Positions 26,425 to 34,602 of a DNA stretch of 64,000 nucleotides are shown in pieces (the stretch's first letter is position 1; each line of letters begins with the position of its first letter). Under the pieces are notes generated by a model. It was given only the letters and a program-made list of their open reading frames with translations. It searched no databases and was not told where the DNA came from. The position numbers and the translations under genes are program-made. Origin of the DNA: CAZTHM01 sp041946825 (lineage in GTDB: Bacteria > Acidobacteriota > Terriglobia > UBA7540). Location: positions 78,194-142,193 of the forward strand of contig JBHGBD010000007.1 in assembly GCA_041946825.1 (NCBI GenBank), read 5' to 3'.

Positions 26425-26579
26425 TCCAGGATCTGGGACCTGGAGGGCAGGATCCAGACCGCATTTCTTCTCAACCGGGCTCCGACGCTGTCAATCCAAA
26501 ATCTGAAATGCCCCGCGGTGTGTGCTACGATTGAAGTGTTCACGGGCAGAAGAACATTTCTACAAAGAGAGGGACTGAG

Positions 26580-27104
26580 ATGAAGCGCTTGATTCTGACG
26601 CTTGGGTTGTTGGGTTTGGTGAGCGGTGCGGCATTTGCCGCGGCAAAAAAGCCTGCCGCGAAAGCGGATCTGTTCGACGCGAAAGGGAACAAAGTGGCGA
26701 CCGCTACGCTTAAGCAGGCCAAGGGCGGCGTGCAGATTGCCCTGCGGTCAACGGGCCTGCCGGAAGGCATTCATGCCTTCCACATTCACGCCGTGGGCAA
26801 GTGCGACGCGCCGGGATTTACGACCGCGGGCGGGCACTTCAACCCCGAGCACAAAAAGCATGGGCTGAAAAATCCCGAGGGGCCGCACGCCGGCGACATG
26901 CCCAATATCACCGTCAACGCCAAGGGGGTCGGGAAGGCGAAGGTGGTGAACTCGCGCGTCACGCTCGGCGAGGGCGAGAACTCGCTCTTTCATGAGGGCG
27001 GCACGGCGCTCGTCATCCACGCCAAGGCCGACGACGATATGACCGACCCCGCCGGCAACGCCGGCGACCGCATCGCCTGCGGGCTGATCGAAAAAGGCCA
27101 GTAG
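26580..27104 (+). CDS. sodC: Cu/Zn superoxide dismutase, periplasmic
   Basis: A 174-residue precursor with a signal peptide (cleavage near AFA-A, residue 20). Copper ligands fall in HAFHIH (H68, H70) and H147, the bridging His is H86 (GGHFNP), zinc ligands are in KHG, GPHAGD (H103, D106), and the disulfide pair is C75 and C167 (RIACG). It converts superoxide to peroxide and oxygen in the periplasm. It is monocistronic as far as can be seen. Confidence 0.95.
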   Translation: MKRLILTLGLLGLVSGAAFAAAKKPAAKADLFDAKGNKVATATLKQAKGGVQIALRSTGLPEGIHAFHIHAVGKCDAPGFTTAGGHFNPEHKKHGLKNPEGPHAGDMPNITVNAKGVGKAKVVNSRVTLGEGENSLFHEGGTALVIHAKADDDMTDPAGNAGDRIACGLIEKGQ

Positions 27105-27188
27105 CCCTCGAAACAGCTAACGAGGCGCAGAGACGCGGAGAACCAAGCCCGGAGGTGCCGGTCTCTGCGACTCCGCGCCTCGGCGGCT

Positions 27189-27686
27189 TCATTTCCTCTG
27201 ATCGTAGTAAACCAGAAAATCTATCCCAGGCGGGGTAATACCAAGCTGGCGTAGGGCCATGGTCACCTGGCCGCGATGGTAGGTTCCGTGGTTGACCAGG
27301 TGGACGAGGCATTGCCAGAGCCGGTAGGTCCAGGTTTCTCCCTTGAAATTCACATAGGTCAGCGGAGCGCCGAGCGCCTCGGGCTGAAGCGCCTGCAAAT
27401 AGCCGCGCATTTGGGATTCGACGCTCTGCCAGCGCTGCCGGATCGAGTCGAGAGTTTGAAGTTCGTCCGTTCCGGGAAAACTCCGCGGGCTCTGGCCGTG
27501 GAAACGCTGCGACCAGACCCATTCGGCGCCCAGCAGGTGTTTGAGTGTGTCGCGCAGCGAGCCGAAGCTCGACCCAAGCGGCCGTGCAAACTGTTCGTCA
27601 TTCAGTTCCGCGCAGGCGGCGAGTTGCTGATCGCGCGCCCAGAAGTTGTAGTCGTAAAGCTCGCGAAGAAGTTCGAGAGAAATCAT
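27189..27686 (-). CDS. DinB-family four-helix protein
   Basis: A 165-residue DinB-fold protein with metal histidines H50 (DTLKHLLGAEW), H133 and H137 (VNHGTYHRGQ), and the YNFWARDQQL first-helix motif. It probably acts as a metal-dependent thiol transferase or is of unknown activity. It is in the same minus-strand direction as the metallo-beta-lactamase-fold gene, but the gap is filled with word repeats. Confidence 0.9.
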   Translation of the reverse strand: MISLELLRELYDYNFWARDQQLAACAELNDEQFARPLGSSFGSLRDTLKHLLGAEWVWSQRFHGQSPRSFPGTDELQTLDSIRQRWQSVESQMRGYLQALQPEALGAPLTYVNFKGETWTYRLWQCLVHLVNHGTYHRGQVTMALRQLGITPPGIDFLVYYDQRK

Positions 27687-27707
27687 GACCAGCGCCTCGA
27701 AGCCGGA

Positions 27708-27850
27708 AATTCGAAACTTGAAATTCGAAACTCGAAACTCGAAAACTGTTCAGAGCATCCGCGGGGTTCCGGCTTTTACCCTTTATCCTTCACACTTTAT
27801 CCTTTTGCCTTCCCGCTCCTGATTCCTGAATCCTGAATCCTGAATCCTGC
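27708..27850. repeat. Intergenic word repeats (GAAACTCGAAA; CCTGAAT x3)
   Basis: TTCGAAACTTGAAATTCGAAACTCG-type words at about 27708-27745 are followed by CTTTATCC words and a 3.5-copy CCTGAAT tandem at 27825-27848. They belong to the same loose families as 42160-42190 and 51087-51149. Confidence 0.65.
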
Positions 27851-27853
27851 AGT

Positions 27854-28789
27854 TCAGTTGTGCCGCATGAACTTGTGATTGGGCCGGCCGGTCAGCGAGT
27901 TGTAGATCGTCTCGATAAATCCGTCGGCGCTGATGAAGTCGCCGGAGTATTTTTGCCACGGCGCGAGGATTTTTTCCTTCTTCATCTGCTCGAGCGTCTT
28001 GTGCTGCCGGAGCGCCTTCTCAACCGCGGCCGTCGTTCCCTTGAGCATCTTGATGTACTCGCGTACGTCGTCGAGGTTGGAGAGTGCGCCGTGGCCGGGA
28101 ATCACCTTCACATCCGGCGGAAGCTGCGCGATGGCTTTCTCGCAGCCCGCGATCATCCCCTGCACGCTGCCGCCGCTGTCGATGTCGATGAACGGAAAAC
28201 CGTAGCGCACAAAATCGTCACCCATGTGTACGACGTTGGATTTGGGGAAAAAGATGATTGCGTCGCCGTCAGTGTGTCCGGCGGGAAAGTGAATGGCTCG
28301 GATGTCCTCGCCGCTCAGGTGCACGGTTAAGTCGCGACCGAAAGTGATGATGGGCAGCGCGGCCTTGGGCGCGGGCTTGTTCTCCATGCCCTTGCCGTCG
28401 CCAATGCCCGACTTGCCGCCTTCTTCCAGGCGCTTGCGGACGTTGTCCTGGGCGATGACGGTCGAAGTCTCGCTGAACGGGACGTTCCCGCCCGTGTGGT
28501 CGCCGTGGAAGTGGGTATTGATGACGAAGCGCACCGGCTTGTCGGTGATGCCCAGATCCTTCAGCGCGGCGCGAATCTTCTCGGCGAGCGGCGCGAACTG
28601 GTCGTCCACAATCACGATGCCGTCCTCGCCCACCGACGCGGCGATGTTCCCGCCCGCGCCTTCCAACATGTAGACGCTTCCGGAAACCTTGTTGACCTTG
28701 ATTTGAACTTTGCTGAAGTCCTCGTCCTGGCCAGATGCCAGCGCAGCCGCAAACAGCAGGGACGCAAATATGATCAGGCTTCTCTTCAA
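27854..28789 (-). CDS. Secreted metallo-beta-lactamase-fold hydrolase
   Basis: A 311-residue MBL-fold protein. The metal motif THFHGDH gives H93, H95, D97 and H98; AGHTDGD and PGHGALS supply further ligands. The start is set at the TTG at 28789, seven bases after GGAGG, because it gives an immediate signal peptide (KRSLIIFASLLFAAALASG); the nearest ATG upstream (28822) lies in front of that site. Related secreted proteins include quinoprotein relay-type and beta-lactamase-like hydrolases; substrate unknown. Confidence 0.85.
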   Translation of the reverse strand: MKRSLIIFASLLFAAALASGQDEDFSKVQIKVNKVSGSVYMLEGAGGNIAASVGEDGIVIVDDQFAPLAEKIRAALKDLGITDKPVRFVINTHFHGDHTGGNVPFSETSTVIAQDNVRKRLEEGGKSGIGDGKGMENKPAPKAALPIITFGRDLTVHLSGEDIRAIHFPAGHTDGDAIIFFPKSNVVHMGDDFVRYGFPFIDIDSGGSVQGMIAGCEKAIAQLPPDVKVIPGHGALSNLDDVREYIKMLKGTTAAVEKALRQHKTLEQMKKEKILAPWQKYSGDFISADGFIETIYNSLTGRPNHKFMRHN

Positions 28790-28922
28790 TTCTGCCTCCG
28801 ATGAATAATGTGCCGCCTCCATCGCGTCCGGTCGGCGTTGTATATACTCGAATTCAGCCCTGACAGAACAGCAAGGCGCATAGCATAGCACAAGGCAGTC
28901 TATGCAGAGTCCGGGGAATGCT

Positions 28923-28975
28923 GAGATCCCTTCGTCCCGAAGAAATAGATTGGGACTCAGGATGACATTCTGGCA
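28923..28975. repeat. Possible dispersed repeat fragment
   Basis: A GAGATCCCTTCG ... GGACTCAGGATGACA stretch resembles a type of intergenic repeat I recall from several bacterial genomes. Only one copy is seen in this window, so this is a tentative label. Confidence 0.3.
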
Positions 28976-29009
28976 GGGCTTACTGCTTCGGTGACGCCGC
29001 CCGAGGAAC

Positions 29010-29753
29010 TCACACCACCGGTGGCGGGCCGCCGAATTCCAGGTTGATCTGACCGATGCCGCCTTCCACTTCCACGTCGAGTGTCACCGAAGATTTGCCG
29101 TAGGCGTCGTTGGTATAGATGTCGCCGTCTTTCCTCAGATCCCCGGCGCGAATTTCGCCGATCCCGCCGCGCGCCTGCACACGCACGCCCACGTCGCGCG
29201 GCAGCTTGACGGTGGCCTGGCCGACCCCGCCATGGATGCGAGCGTGGATGTCATTCTTCCAATCGCCGGTCAGGTCAACGATCGTTTCACCCACACCCAT
29301 GTTGACATCGAGCTTCGTGATCGAAAGCGATCCCAACGACAGGTCGGACTTGCCCGCGCCCAGGTCCACGCGCAACTCGAGCGGGACTTTGTCATTCAGG
29401 TGGAGATCCCACGTGTATTGTCCGCCGCGGTGGGGTCCACCTGAGCCTTCGGGCTGGCGGATCTCCAGCTTTCCCTGCGCGCCCTGCACGTTGTAGTCGA
29501 CCTCGGGCTTCAAGCGCGGGCTCGAATATGTGAAATCTGCGTCAAGCAGGTCCGCCGCGCCGCCCCCCAGCTTCAAATCGCCGGCGCCCATTTTGACGGC
29601 GACCTGAACCGATTGCGCGCCTCCCAGCTTCACCGAGCGCGATTCGGTCTGCGACGGGCCGGCCGTAAATTCGTCGCCGTGGTGGCAGCTCATGGCCAGC
29701 AGCGAGGCAGCAAAAACCGCACAAAGCACACGCACTTTTAATGACCCTGTCAT
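29010..29753 (-). CDS. Toast-rack/LiaF-like lipoprotein
   Basis: A 247-residue protein. A signal sequence ending in SLLAMSC suggests lipidation at Cys24. The mature part is a repetitive beta structure with the motif GAGDLKLGGG, then VDLGAGKSDLSLGS, VNMGVGETIVDLTG, IHGGVGQATVKL and VEGGIGQINLEF. This ladder of Gly-rich turns is typical of the toast-rack/LiaF-C fold, which is linked to cell-envelope stress sensing. GGAGGG precedes the ATG; the long upstream open frame is not protein-like. It is divergent from transketolase. Confidence 0.82.
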   Translation of the reverse strand: MTGSLKVRVLCAVFAASLLAMSCHHGDEFTAGPSQTESRSVKLGGAQSVQVAVKMGAGDLKLGGGAADLLDADFTYSSPRLKPEVDYNVQGAQGKLEIRQPEGSGGPHRGGQYTWDLHLNDKVPLELRVDLGAGKSDLSLGSLSITKLDVNMGVGETIVDLTGDWKNDIHARIHGGVGQATVKLPRDVGVRVQARGGIGEIRAGDLRKDGDIYTNDAYGKSSVTLDVEVEGGIGQINLEFGGPPPVV

Positions 29754-30048
29754 GTCGCCCTCCGTTTTGCGTCGAATGCGCCTCTTGCTATCGCACTCCG
29801 GCTCACCCGTCATCATACGCCGACAAGCATCAAGGCACACCCATCCCTTGGCCTTCCTTCGGAGAATACGCATCCTTCGGCTCCGAATGTTCCCCAAAAA
29901 CCCTGGAAAGAGATTTCTGTGTGCCTGGATGAAACAGCCAGCCGTTGACCGGACTCGCGGCGGCTGTTCTGCAGGAAAAAGGGGCCGTGCCTGGCCCACG
30001 GCCGGCAGGTCGGGTTGCTGACGACTCAGAGATTTGCTGGTCCTTCAA

Positions 30049-30068
30049 TGTATCTCATTGTAGATACA
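30049..30068. promoter_or_regulatory. Perfect palindromic site upstream of transketolase
   Basis: TGTATCT (30049-30055) and AGATACA (30062-30068) are perfect inverted half-sites with a six-base spacer, located in the 437-bp divergent region between the lipoprotein and transketolase genes. It could be an operator for a dimeric regulator of either gene. No regulator gene is adjacent. The rest of this gap holds no gene I can support. Confidence 0.45.
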
Positions 30069-30190
30069 AGGGTTGCGGGCTGCCTGATGCGCAACATGGT
30101 GACGCCAAGGAATCTTGCCCTACGAGTTGCCAACGCGCCAATCTTCGCAGTGGTGGGCGCTAACGCCCGATTTCCAAGGAGGTTGTCCTA

Positions 30191-32227
30191 ATGGATTCAA
30201 CGCGTGAGCAGCGTGGTCCCAGACTAAATGTCGATGAATTGCGCGAGGCCGCTGCCGAAATGCGTGCCATTGACTTGATCGACATTTTTGCCGCTGGGTC
30301 CGGACATCCTGGCGGCACCCTCTCCATCATCGACATTGCCGCGGCGCTCTATCTGCGGGTGATGAACCACGATCCGAAAAATCCTTTCTGGCCCGGCCGC
30401 GACCGGGTCTTTTGGTCTACCGGACATAAAGCTCCGGCGCTTTACGTTTCGCTCGGCAAATCGGGCTATTTCCCGCTGGACGACACGGTTCTGTTGCGCC
30501 AGCTCGGGTCGCGATTCGAAGGCCATCCCCACTGGCTGAAGTTGCCGGGAGTCGAGGTTTCGAGCGGCTCGCTCGGGCAGGGTCTGGGGATCGCAGTGGG
30601 GAACGCATTGGCAGGGAAGCTCCAAGCGCGGCCGTATCGCGTCTATTGCATTATGGGTGACGGCGAGCAGCAGGAAGGCAGCATCTGGGAAGCCGCCATG
30701 TCGGCCGGCCACTTCAAGCTCGACAACCTTTGCGGCATCGTCGACAAGAACGACTTGCAGATCGACGGGCGCGTGTGCGACGTGATGGACATCGATCCTC
30801 TCGCCGAAAAGTACGCCGCATTTAACTGGAACGTGCTCGAAATCGACGGGCACGACATGACGGCGATTCTCTCGGCCTTCGAGCGCGCCGCCGAGGCGAA
30901 GGGCCGCCCGACCGTCATCATCGCCCACACGACTAAAGGCAAAGGCGTGTCTTTCATGGAGAACGCCGCGGGCTGGCACGGCATCGCGCCTAACCGCGAG
31001 CAGTTTGAGAAGGCGATGATCGATTTGGCAACCCGGTCGGTGCCTCCCGAGCGCGCGCAGGCGTTGCTCGCCACTGCCGCGCGGAATTCTCAGGAAGTGG
31101 AGCGCCGGACAATCGAGTCACTGCCCAAGTTCCGCCGCAACTATTGGTGGAACTCGGACGAGACGATGAAAGTCGAGATGGACCCGACGCGCATGGGTTT
31201 TGGCCGCGGCCTGGAAGCCGCCGGCGCTGACGACCGCGTGGTGACGATTCACGCCGACATTTCCGGCTCGATCAAGATCACGGATTTCGAAGCCAAACAT
31301 CCCGAGCGCCGGAATCGCGTCTTCAGCGTCGGCATCGCCGAGCAGAACATGATGCAGGTGGCCGCGGGGCTGGCGAAAGAAGGCTTGATTCCCGTCACCG
31401 GCACCTACGGCGTTTTCGCCTCGGGGCGCTGCTGGGACCAGGTTCGTACCACGATTTGCTACTCGAACTTGAACGTTAAGATCGCCGGCGCGCACGGCGG
31501 GATTTCCGTCGGCGCGGACGGCGCCACGCACCAGGCGCTGGAAGAGATCTCGCTGATGAACGTTCTACCCAACATGCATTTACTCGTCCCTTGCGATTCC
31601 GTGGAGACGGAGCGCGCGACGCGCGCAGGTCTGCTGGATGTTGTCGGACCGGCTTACATACGTTACGCGCGCGAAGCCACGCCGGTCGTGACAGGCCCGC
31701 AGACTCCGTTCAAATACGGCATCGCCAACATCATTCGCTATCGGGGAGAGAAGCCGCGATTTGTGGATGCCTTCGAGACGGTCTTGGCAAGCGATTACAA
31801 GTCCGAAGGCGAGGATGTTTCCATCATCGCGTGCGGGCCGATGGTCCCGGAAGCGATGCGCGCCGCGTGGCTGCTCAAAGAAGAGCATGGTCTTGAGACG
31901 CGCGTCGTCAACGTGCACACGGTGAAGCCGCTCGACGTCGCTGCGCTCGCAGCGGCAGCGGATGAAACTGGCCTGATTGTGACCGCGGAAGAGCACCAGG
32001 TCGGAGGCTTCGGCGGGATCATCGCCGCGGCTATCCTCCAGCAGCGACGAAAGCCGGAGAACCCGCTCCTGTTCGATATGGTGGGCATTGCCGACCGCTT
32101 CGGCCTTTCGGGAAAGCCCTGGGACCTGATGCGCGAGTTTGGCCTTTGCGCCGAACACCTCGCCCAGCGCGTCCTGCGCCTGTACACCCGCCACGGAGGA
32201 CAGCAAAGAATCGCTCCGGCGGCATAG
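30191..32227 (+). CDS. Transketolase
   Basis: A 678-residue single-chain transketolase, which transfers two-carbon units between sugar phosphates in the pentose phosphate pathway. GSGHPGG (37-43) is the N-terminal signature, GDGEQQEGSIWEA starting at 157 with N187 forms the thiamine diphosphate/metal motif, and the pyrimidine domain carries GIAEQNMMQVAAGLA. Sequence style (SSGSLGQGLGIAVGNAL, no long third-domain insertion) is close to the split archaeal-type or TktA/TktB subunits joined in one chain. AAGGAGG lies just before the ATG. Confidence 0.93.
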   Translation: MDSTREQRGPRLNVDELREAAAEMRAIDLIDIFAAGSGHPGGTLSIIDIAAALYLRVMNHDPKNPFWPGRDRVFWSTGHKAPALYVSLGKSGYFPLDDTVLLRQLGSRFEGHPHWLKLPGVEVSSGSLGQGLGIAVGNALAGKLQARPYRVYCIMGDGEQQEGSIWEAAMSAGHFKLDNLCGIVDKNDLQIDGRVCDVMDIDPLAEKYAAFNWNVLEIDGHDMTAILSAFERAAEAKGRPTVIIAHTTKGKGVSFMENAAGWHGIAPNREQFEKAMIDLATRSVPPERAQALLATAARNSQEVERRTIESLPKFRRNYWWNSDETMKVEMDPTRMGFGRGLEAAGADDRVVTIHADISGSIKITDFEAKHPERRNRVFSVGIAEQNMMQVAAGLAKEGLIPVTGTYGVFASGRCWDQVRTTICYSNLNVKIAGAHGGISVGADGATHQALEEISLMNVLPNMHLLVPCDSVETERATRAGLLDVVGPAYIRYAREATPVVTGPQTPFKYGIANIIRYRGEKPRFVDAFETVLASDYKSEGEDVSIIACGPMVPEAMRAAWLLKEEHGLETRVVNVHTVKPLDVAALAAAADETGLIVTAEEHQVGGFGGIIAAAILQQRRKPENPLLFDMVGIADRFGLSGKPWDLMREFGLCAEHLAQRVLRLYTRHGGQQRIAPAA

Positions 32228-32315
32228 AGATGGATGTCAGCCCGCGGTGGACTATCACCTTTCCTCAGGGTTCGCGGAGTGCTTGGGTATAATCTGTTCG
32301 GTAGCGAGAAATCCT

Positions 32316-32810
32316 TTGTATATATTCGAGTATTTGGTCGAACGTTTCTTTAAGTTCCTCAGAAGCTCCGCGCGATATCAGAGCGCGGTGCAGGATGGCG
32401 CTGGCCTGACGTTCGGGATTTGTACAGGCATCAAAGTACTGGTAGCGATTGCTGGAGTAGGTCTCAGTGGCCTCGCCATCATCGTGCTGTTGGTGACGAA
32501 GGGCGAAAAAGGCCCCCCTGTTGCGGTCCTGATCCCGGTTTCCCTGCTCGTAGTGATCTTGTTTTCGCTGCCACCATCGATAGTCCTTGACGAAGCGGGC
32601 ATTCGACAGCGTTACTGGTGGGGTAGATGCAGGCAGATCCCTTGGGGCGATGTCACCTCGGCCTTCCATGATCCCTTAAGCGGGAGCACCACGATCCTCT
32701 ATAAATGGGGAAAGATATCATTCTCGCAGAACTTGGTCGATCAAGGACGGTTTGATCGGGAAGTCCGGGCGCACATGCGTCCTGACTTCTGGAATTTGCC
32801 TGTGAGTTGA
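32316..32810 (+). CDS. Small membrane protein with PH-like domain
   Basis: About 164 residues. The frame has no ATG near its start; TTG at 32316 is proposed because protein-like sequence (YIFEYLVERFF, RSSARYQSAVQDG) begins there. Two membrane helices follow (about 41-63 and 70-92), then a domain reading SIVLDEAGIRQRYWWGRCRQ and IPWGDVTSA, the pattern of bacterial PH-like (YdbT/DUF304-type) domains. A TATAAT at 32288-32293 is a possible -10. Function unknown. Confidence 0.65.
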   Translation: MYIFEYLVERFFKFLRSSARYQSAVQDGAGLTFGICTGIKVLVAIAGVGLSGLAIIVLLVTKGEKGPPVAVLIPVSLLVVILFSLPPSIVLDEAGIRQRYWWGRCRQIPWGDVTSAFHDPLSGSTTILYKWGKISFSQNLVDQGRFDREVRAHMRPDFWNLPVS

Positions 32811-32865
32811 CACAAATCCCCGTCAAACACTTCCTGACCGCTCGCTTAACTGCTCCGGGGCATCT

Positions 32866-33996
32866 CTACCGAAACGCTTCCCTGTTCACAACGTAAGGCA
32901 TATTCGCCGGGTTGCCGGCGTAGTTGCCTTCCAGGACATCGATCAAGCCCTGGACGCAGCGGCCGGCCATGCCTTTGTTGGGGTCGGTGGAGAGGCGAGT
33001 GACGCGCGCGGCGCTGGCGAAGTGGCTGAACAGCCGCACCCGGTTTTCGATTTTGGGGTCGAGCAGGGGCGAATCGGCGGGGAGCGGTTCAACTTCGAAG
33101 ACATCGAGCGCCGCGCCGGCGATGACATTCTCGCGAATCGCCGCGACTAATGCCTTTTCATCGACGACGGGCCCGCGCGAAGTGTTTACCAGGAACGCCG
33201 TGGGTTTCATCAGGCGCAGCGTGCGTTCGTTGATCAAGTGGAACGTCGGCGTGCCGCCTTCGCCCTCGCGGACGAGCGGCACGTGCAGGCTCACGAAGTC
33301 TCCTCCCGCCAGAGCTTCTTCAAAACTCACATAGCGAATCGTTCGCTGCTCGCTCGTGAACCCGTTGCGAAAGCGCACGTCCATGGTGTCTTGAATCTTT
33401 TTGACAAAATCGTGCGCCTGATAGGCGGGGTCGTAGCAGAGAAAATCCACGTCGAATCCGACCGCCTTCTTCATGAAAGCCTGCCCGATGCGGCCCGTGC
33501 CGATGACGGAGATGGTTTTGCCCGTAACCTCGTCGCCGAGGAAGGGAAGAAACGGATGCCAGGTTCCCCACCGATTGTCGCGCACCAGGCGCTCGCTCGG
33601 GCAGAGCTTGCGCGCCACGTTCCCAAGGATGAGCAGCGCGAATTCCGCTGTCGCTTCGGTCAGCACGTCGGCGGTGTTGGTAAAGGGAATCTTGTAGCGG
33701 TTGGCGTCACCGCGATTGATGTTGTCGAAGCCCACGGCGTCCTGGGCCACGACCTTGAGCGTGCCGCGCCCGGCCTCGAAGACCTCAGCGTCAATCTTGT
33801 CGCGCAGCGTCGTGATCAGGCCGTCGATGCCGGAGCGGACCTTTTCGATAATCAGGCTTTTGGGCGGCGGCTCGAGCTGGTCGTAAACCTCGACGTCATA
33901 GCCGCTCCGGCGCAGGAGTTCAATCGCCTCGTCGCCGATGTTGCAGGTGGCGAATACGCGGTATCGACGATTGGAAGTGGAGTTCGTCATGTCCAT
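32866..33996 (-). CDS. D-isomer-specific 2-hydroxyacid dehydrogenase family protein
   Basis: A 376-residue dehydrogenase. The NAD loop is GTGRIG (166-171). The catalytic set is R274 (NTSRGPVVDE), a Glu in DVFEVEP (301 or 303) and H325 (FSHFASAA). Substrate could be phosphoglycerate, glyoxylate or another 2-keto acid. Its ATG shares one base with the stop of the toxin gene (TGATG), so translation is coupled to a toxin-antitoxin operon. ATG 33990 is an alternative start. Confidence 0.9.
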   Translation of the reverse strand: MDMTNSTSNRRYRVFATCNIGDEAIELLRRSGYDVEVYDQLEPPPKSLIIEKVRSGIDGLITTLRDKIDAEVFEAGRGTLKVVAQDAVGFDNINRGDANRYKIPFTNTADVLTEATAEFALLILGNVARKLCPSERLVRDNRWGTWHPFLPFLGDEVTGKTISVIGTGRIGQAFMKKAVGFDVDFLCYDPAYQAHDFVKKIQDTMDVRFRNGFTSEQRTIRYVSFEEALAGGDFVSLHVPLVREGEGGTPTFHLINERTLRLMKPTAFLVNTSRGPVVDEKALVAAIRENVIAGAALDVFEVEPLPADSPLLDPKIENRVRLFSHFASAARVTRLSTDPNKGMAGRCVQGLIDVLEGNYAGNPANMPYVVNREAFR

Positions 33997-34262
33997 CAGC
34001 GATAGACGTCCTTTCGATGCGCGATGCGCAGCACCAGCACGGCTTGGCCCTCATCGTCAATCCGGCACACGATGCGGTAATTCCCGACTCGGTACCGCCA
34101 GAGCCCGACCTTCTCTCCCGTCAGAGGTTTTCCAAACCCGCGCGGGTCATGACCACCGGCAATGCGCGCCCGCAGGAAACGCACGACTCGTTGCTGGGTG
34201 ACCCGATCCAGCTTCTTGATTTCGCCGAGTGCCCGAGGTTCAAAGCTAACGGTCCAAGCCAA
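33996..34262 (-). CDS. RelE/ParE-family toxin
   Basis: An 88-residue basic toxin-like protein. WTVSFEPRALGEIKKLD is the N-terminal strand-helix, the core has GLWRYRVGNYRIVCRI, and the end HRKDVYR is the classic RelE C-terminus with catalytic-type Arg and Tyr residues. RelE toxins cleave mRNA in the ribosomal A site. It overlaps the antitoxin gene by 17 bp upstream and the dehydrogenase start downstream. Confidence 0.93.
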   Translation of the reverse strand: MAWTVSFEPRALGEIKKLDRVTQQRVVRFLRARIAGGHDPRGFGKPLTGEKVGLWRYRVGNYRIVCRIDDEGQAVLVLRIAHRKDVYR

Positions 34263-34458
34263 GCTGCTTCACGACCTCTTCCAACGGAATCGGGGGAAGA
34301 GCCTCCTCCAGCCGCGCCACGGCGATCAGATAATCTTCCTGCTCGTCGAGAAACTCCGCGATCGCCTTCTTCGCATAGAAAGCCTTGGGGCGGCCGGTGC
34401 GCTTAGACAATCGGTTCAGCCGCGCTTCGAGCTTGGAAGAAAGCCGAACCGTCAGCAT
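34246..34458 (-). CDS. Ribbon-helix-helix antitoxin (RelB/CopG-like)
   Basis: A 70-residue protein. MLTVRLSSKLEARLNRLSKRTG is an RHH DNA-binding N-terminus, KKAIAEFLDEQEDY the second helix, and the acidic C-terminal half would wrap the toxin. It is first in the operon and probably autoregulates from the palindrome at 34477-34488. GAGGTGGCC precedes the ATG. Confidence 0.9.
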   Translation of the reverse strand: MLTVRLSSKLEARLNRLSKRTGRPKAFYAKKAIAEFLDEQEDYLIAVARLEEALPPIPLEEVVKQLGLDR

Positions 34459-34476
34459 AGGCCACCTCGCATATGA

Positions 34477-34488
34477 AATACATGTATT
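34477..34488. promoter_or_regulatory. Candidate toxin-antitoxin operator
   Basis: AATACATGTATT is a perfect 12-bp palindrome 19 bp upstream of the antitoxin start, in an AT-rich patch with further ATG/CAT half-words (ATGTAATACATG). It fits an RHH autoregulatory site. Confidence 0.6.
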
Positions 34489-34602
34489 ACATTCTACAAA
34501 GAGACTCAGCCGCCGTCAAAGGCGAAAGGTAAATAGTGAAGTCGCAAATAGACTTTCGGCCCGCGGTCCTCGCCGCGACAAGTTCTGGCAATTCACCATT
34601 CA

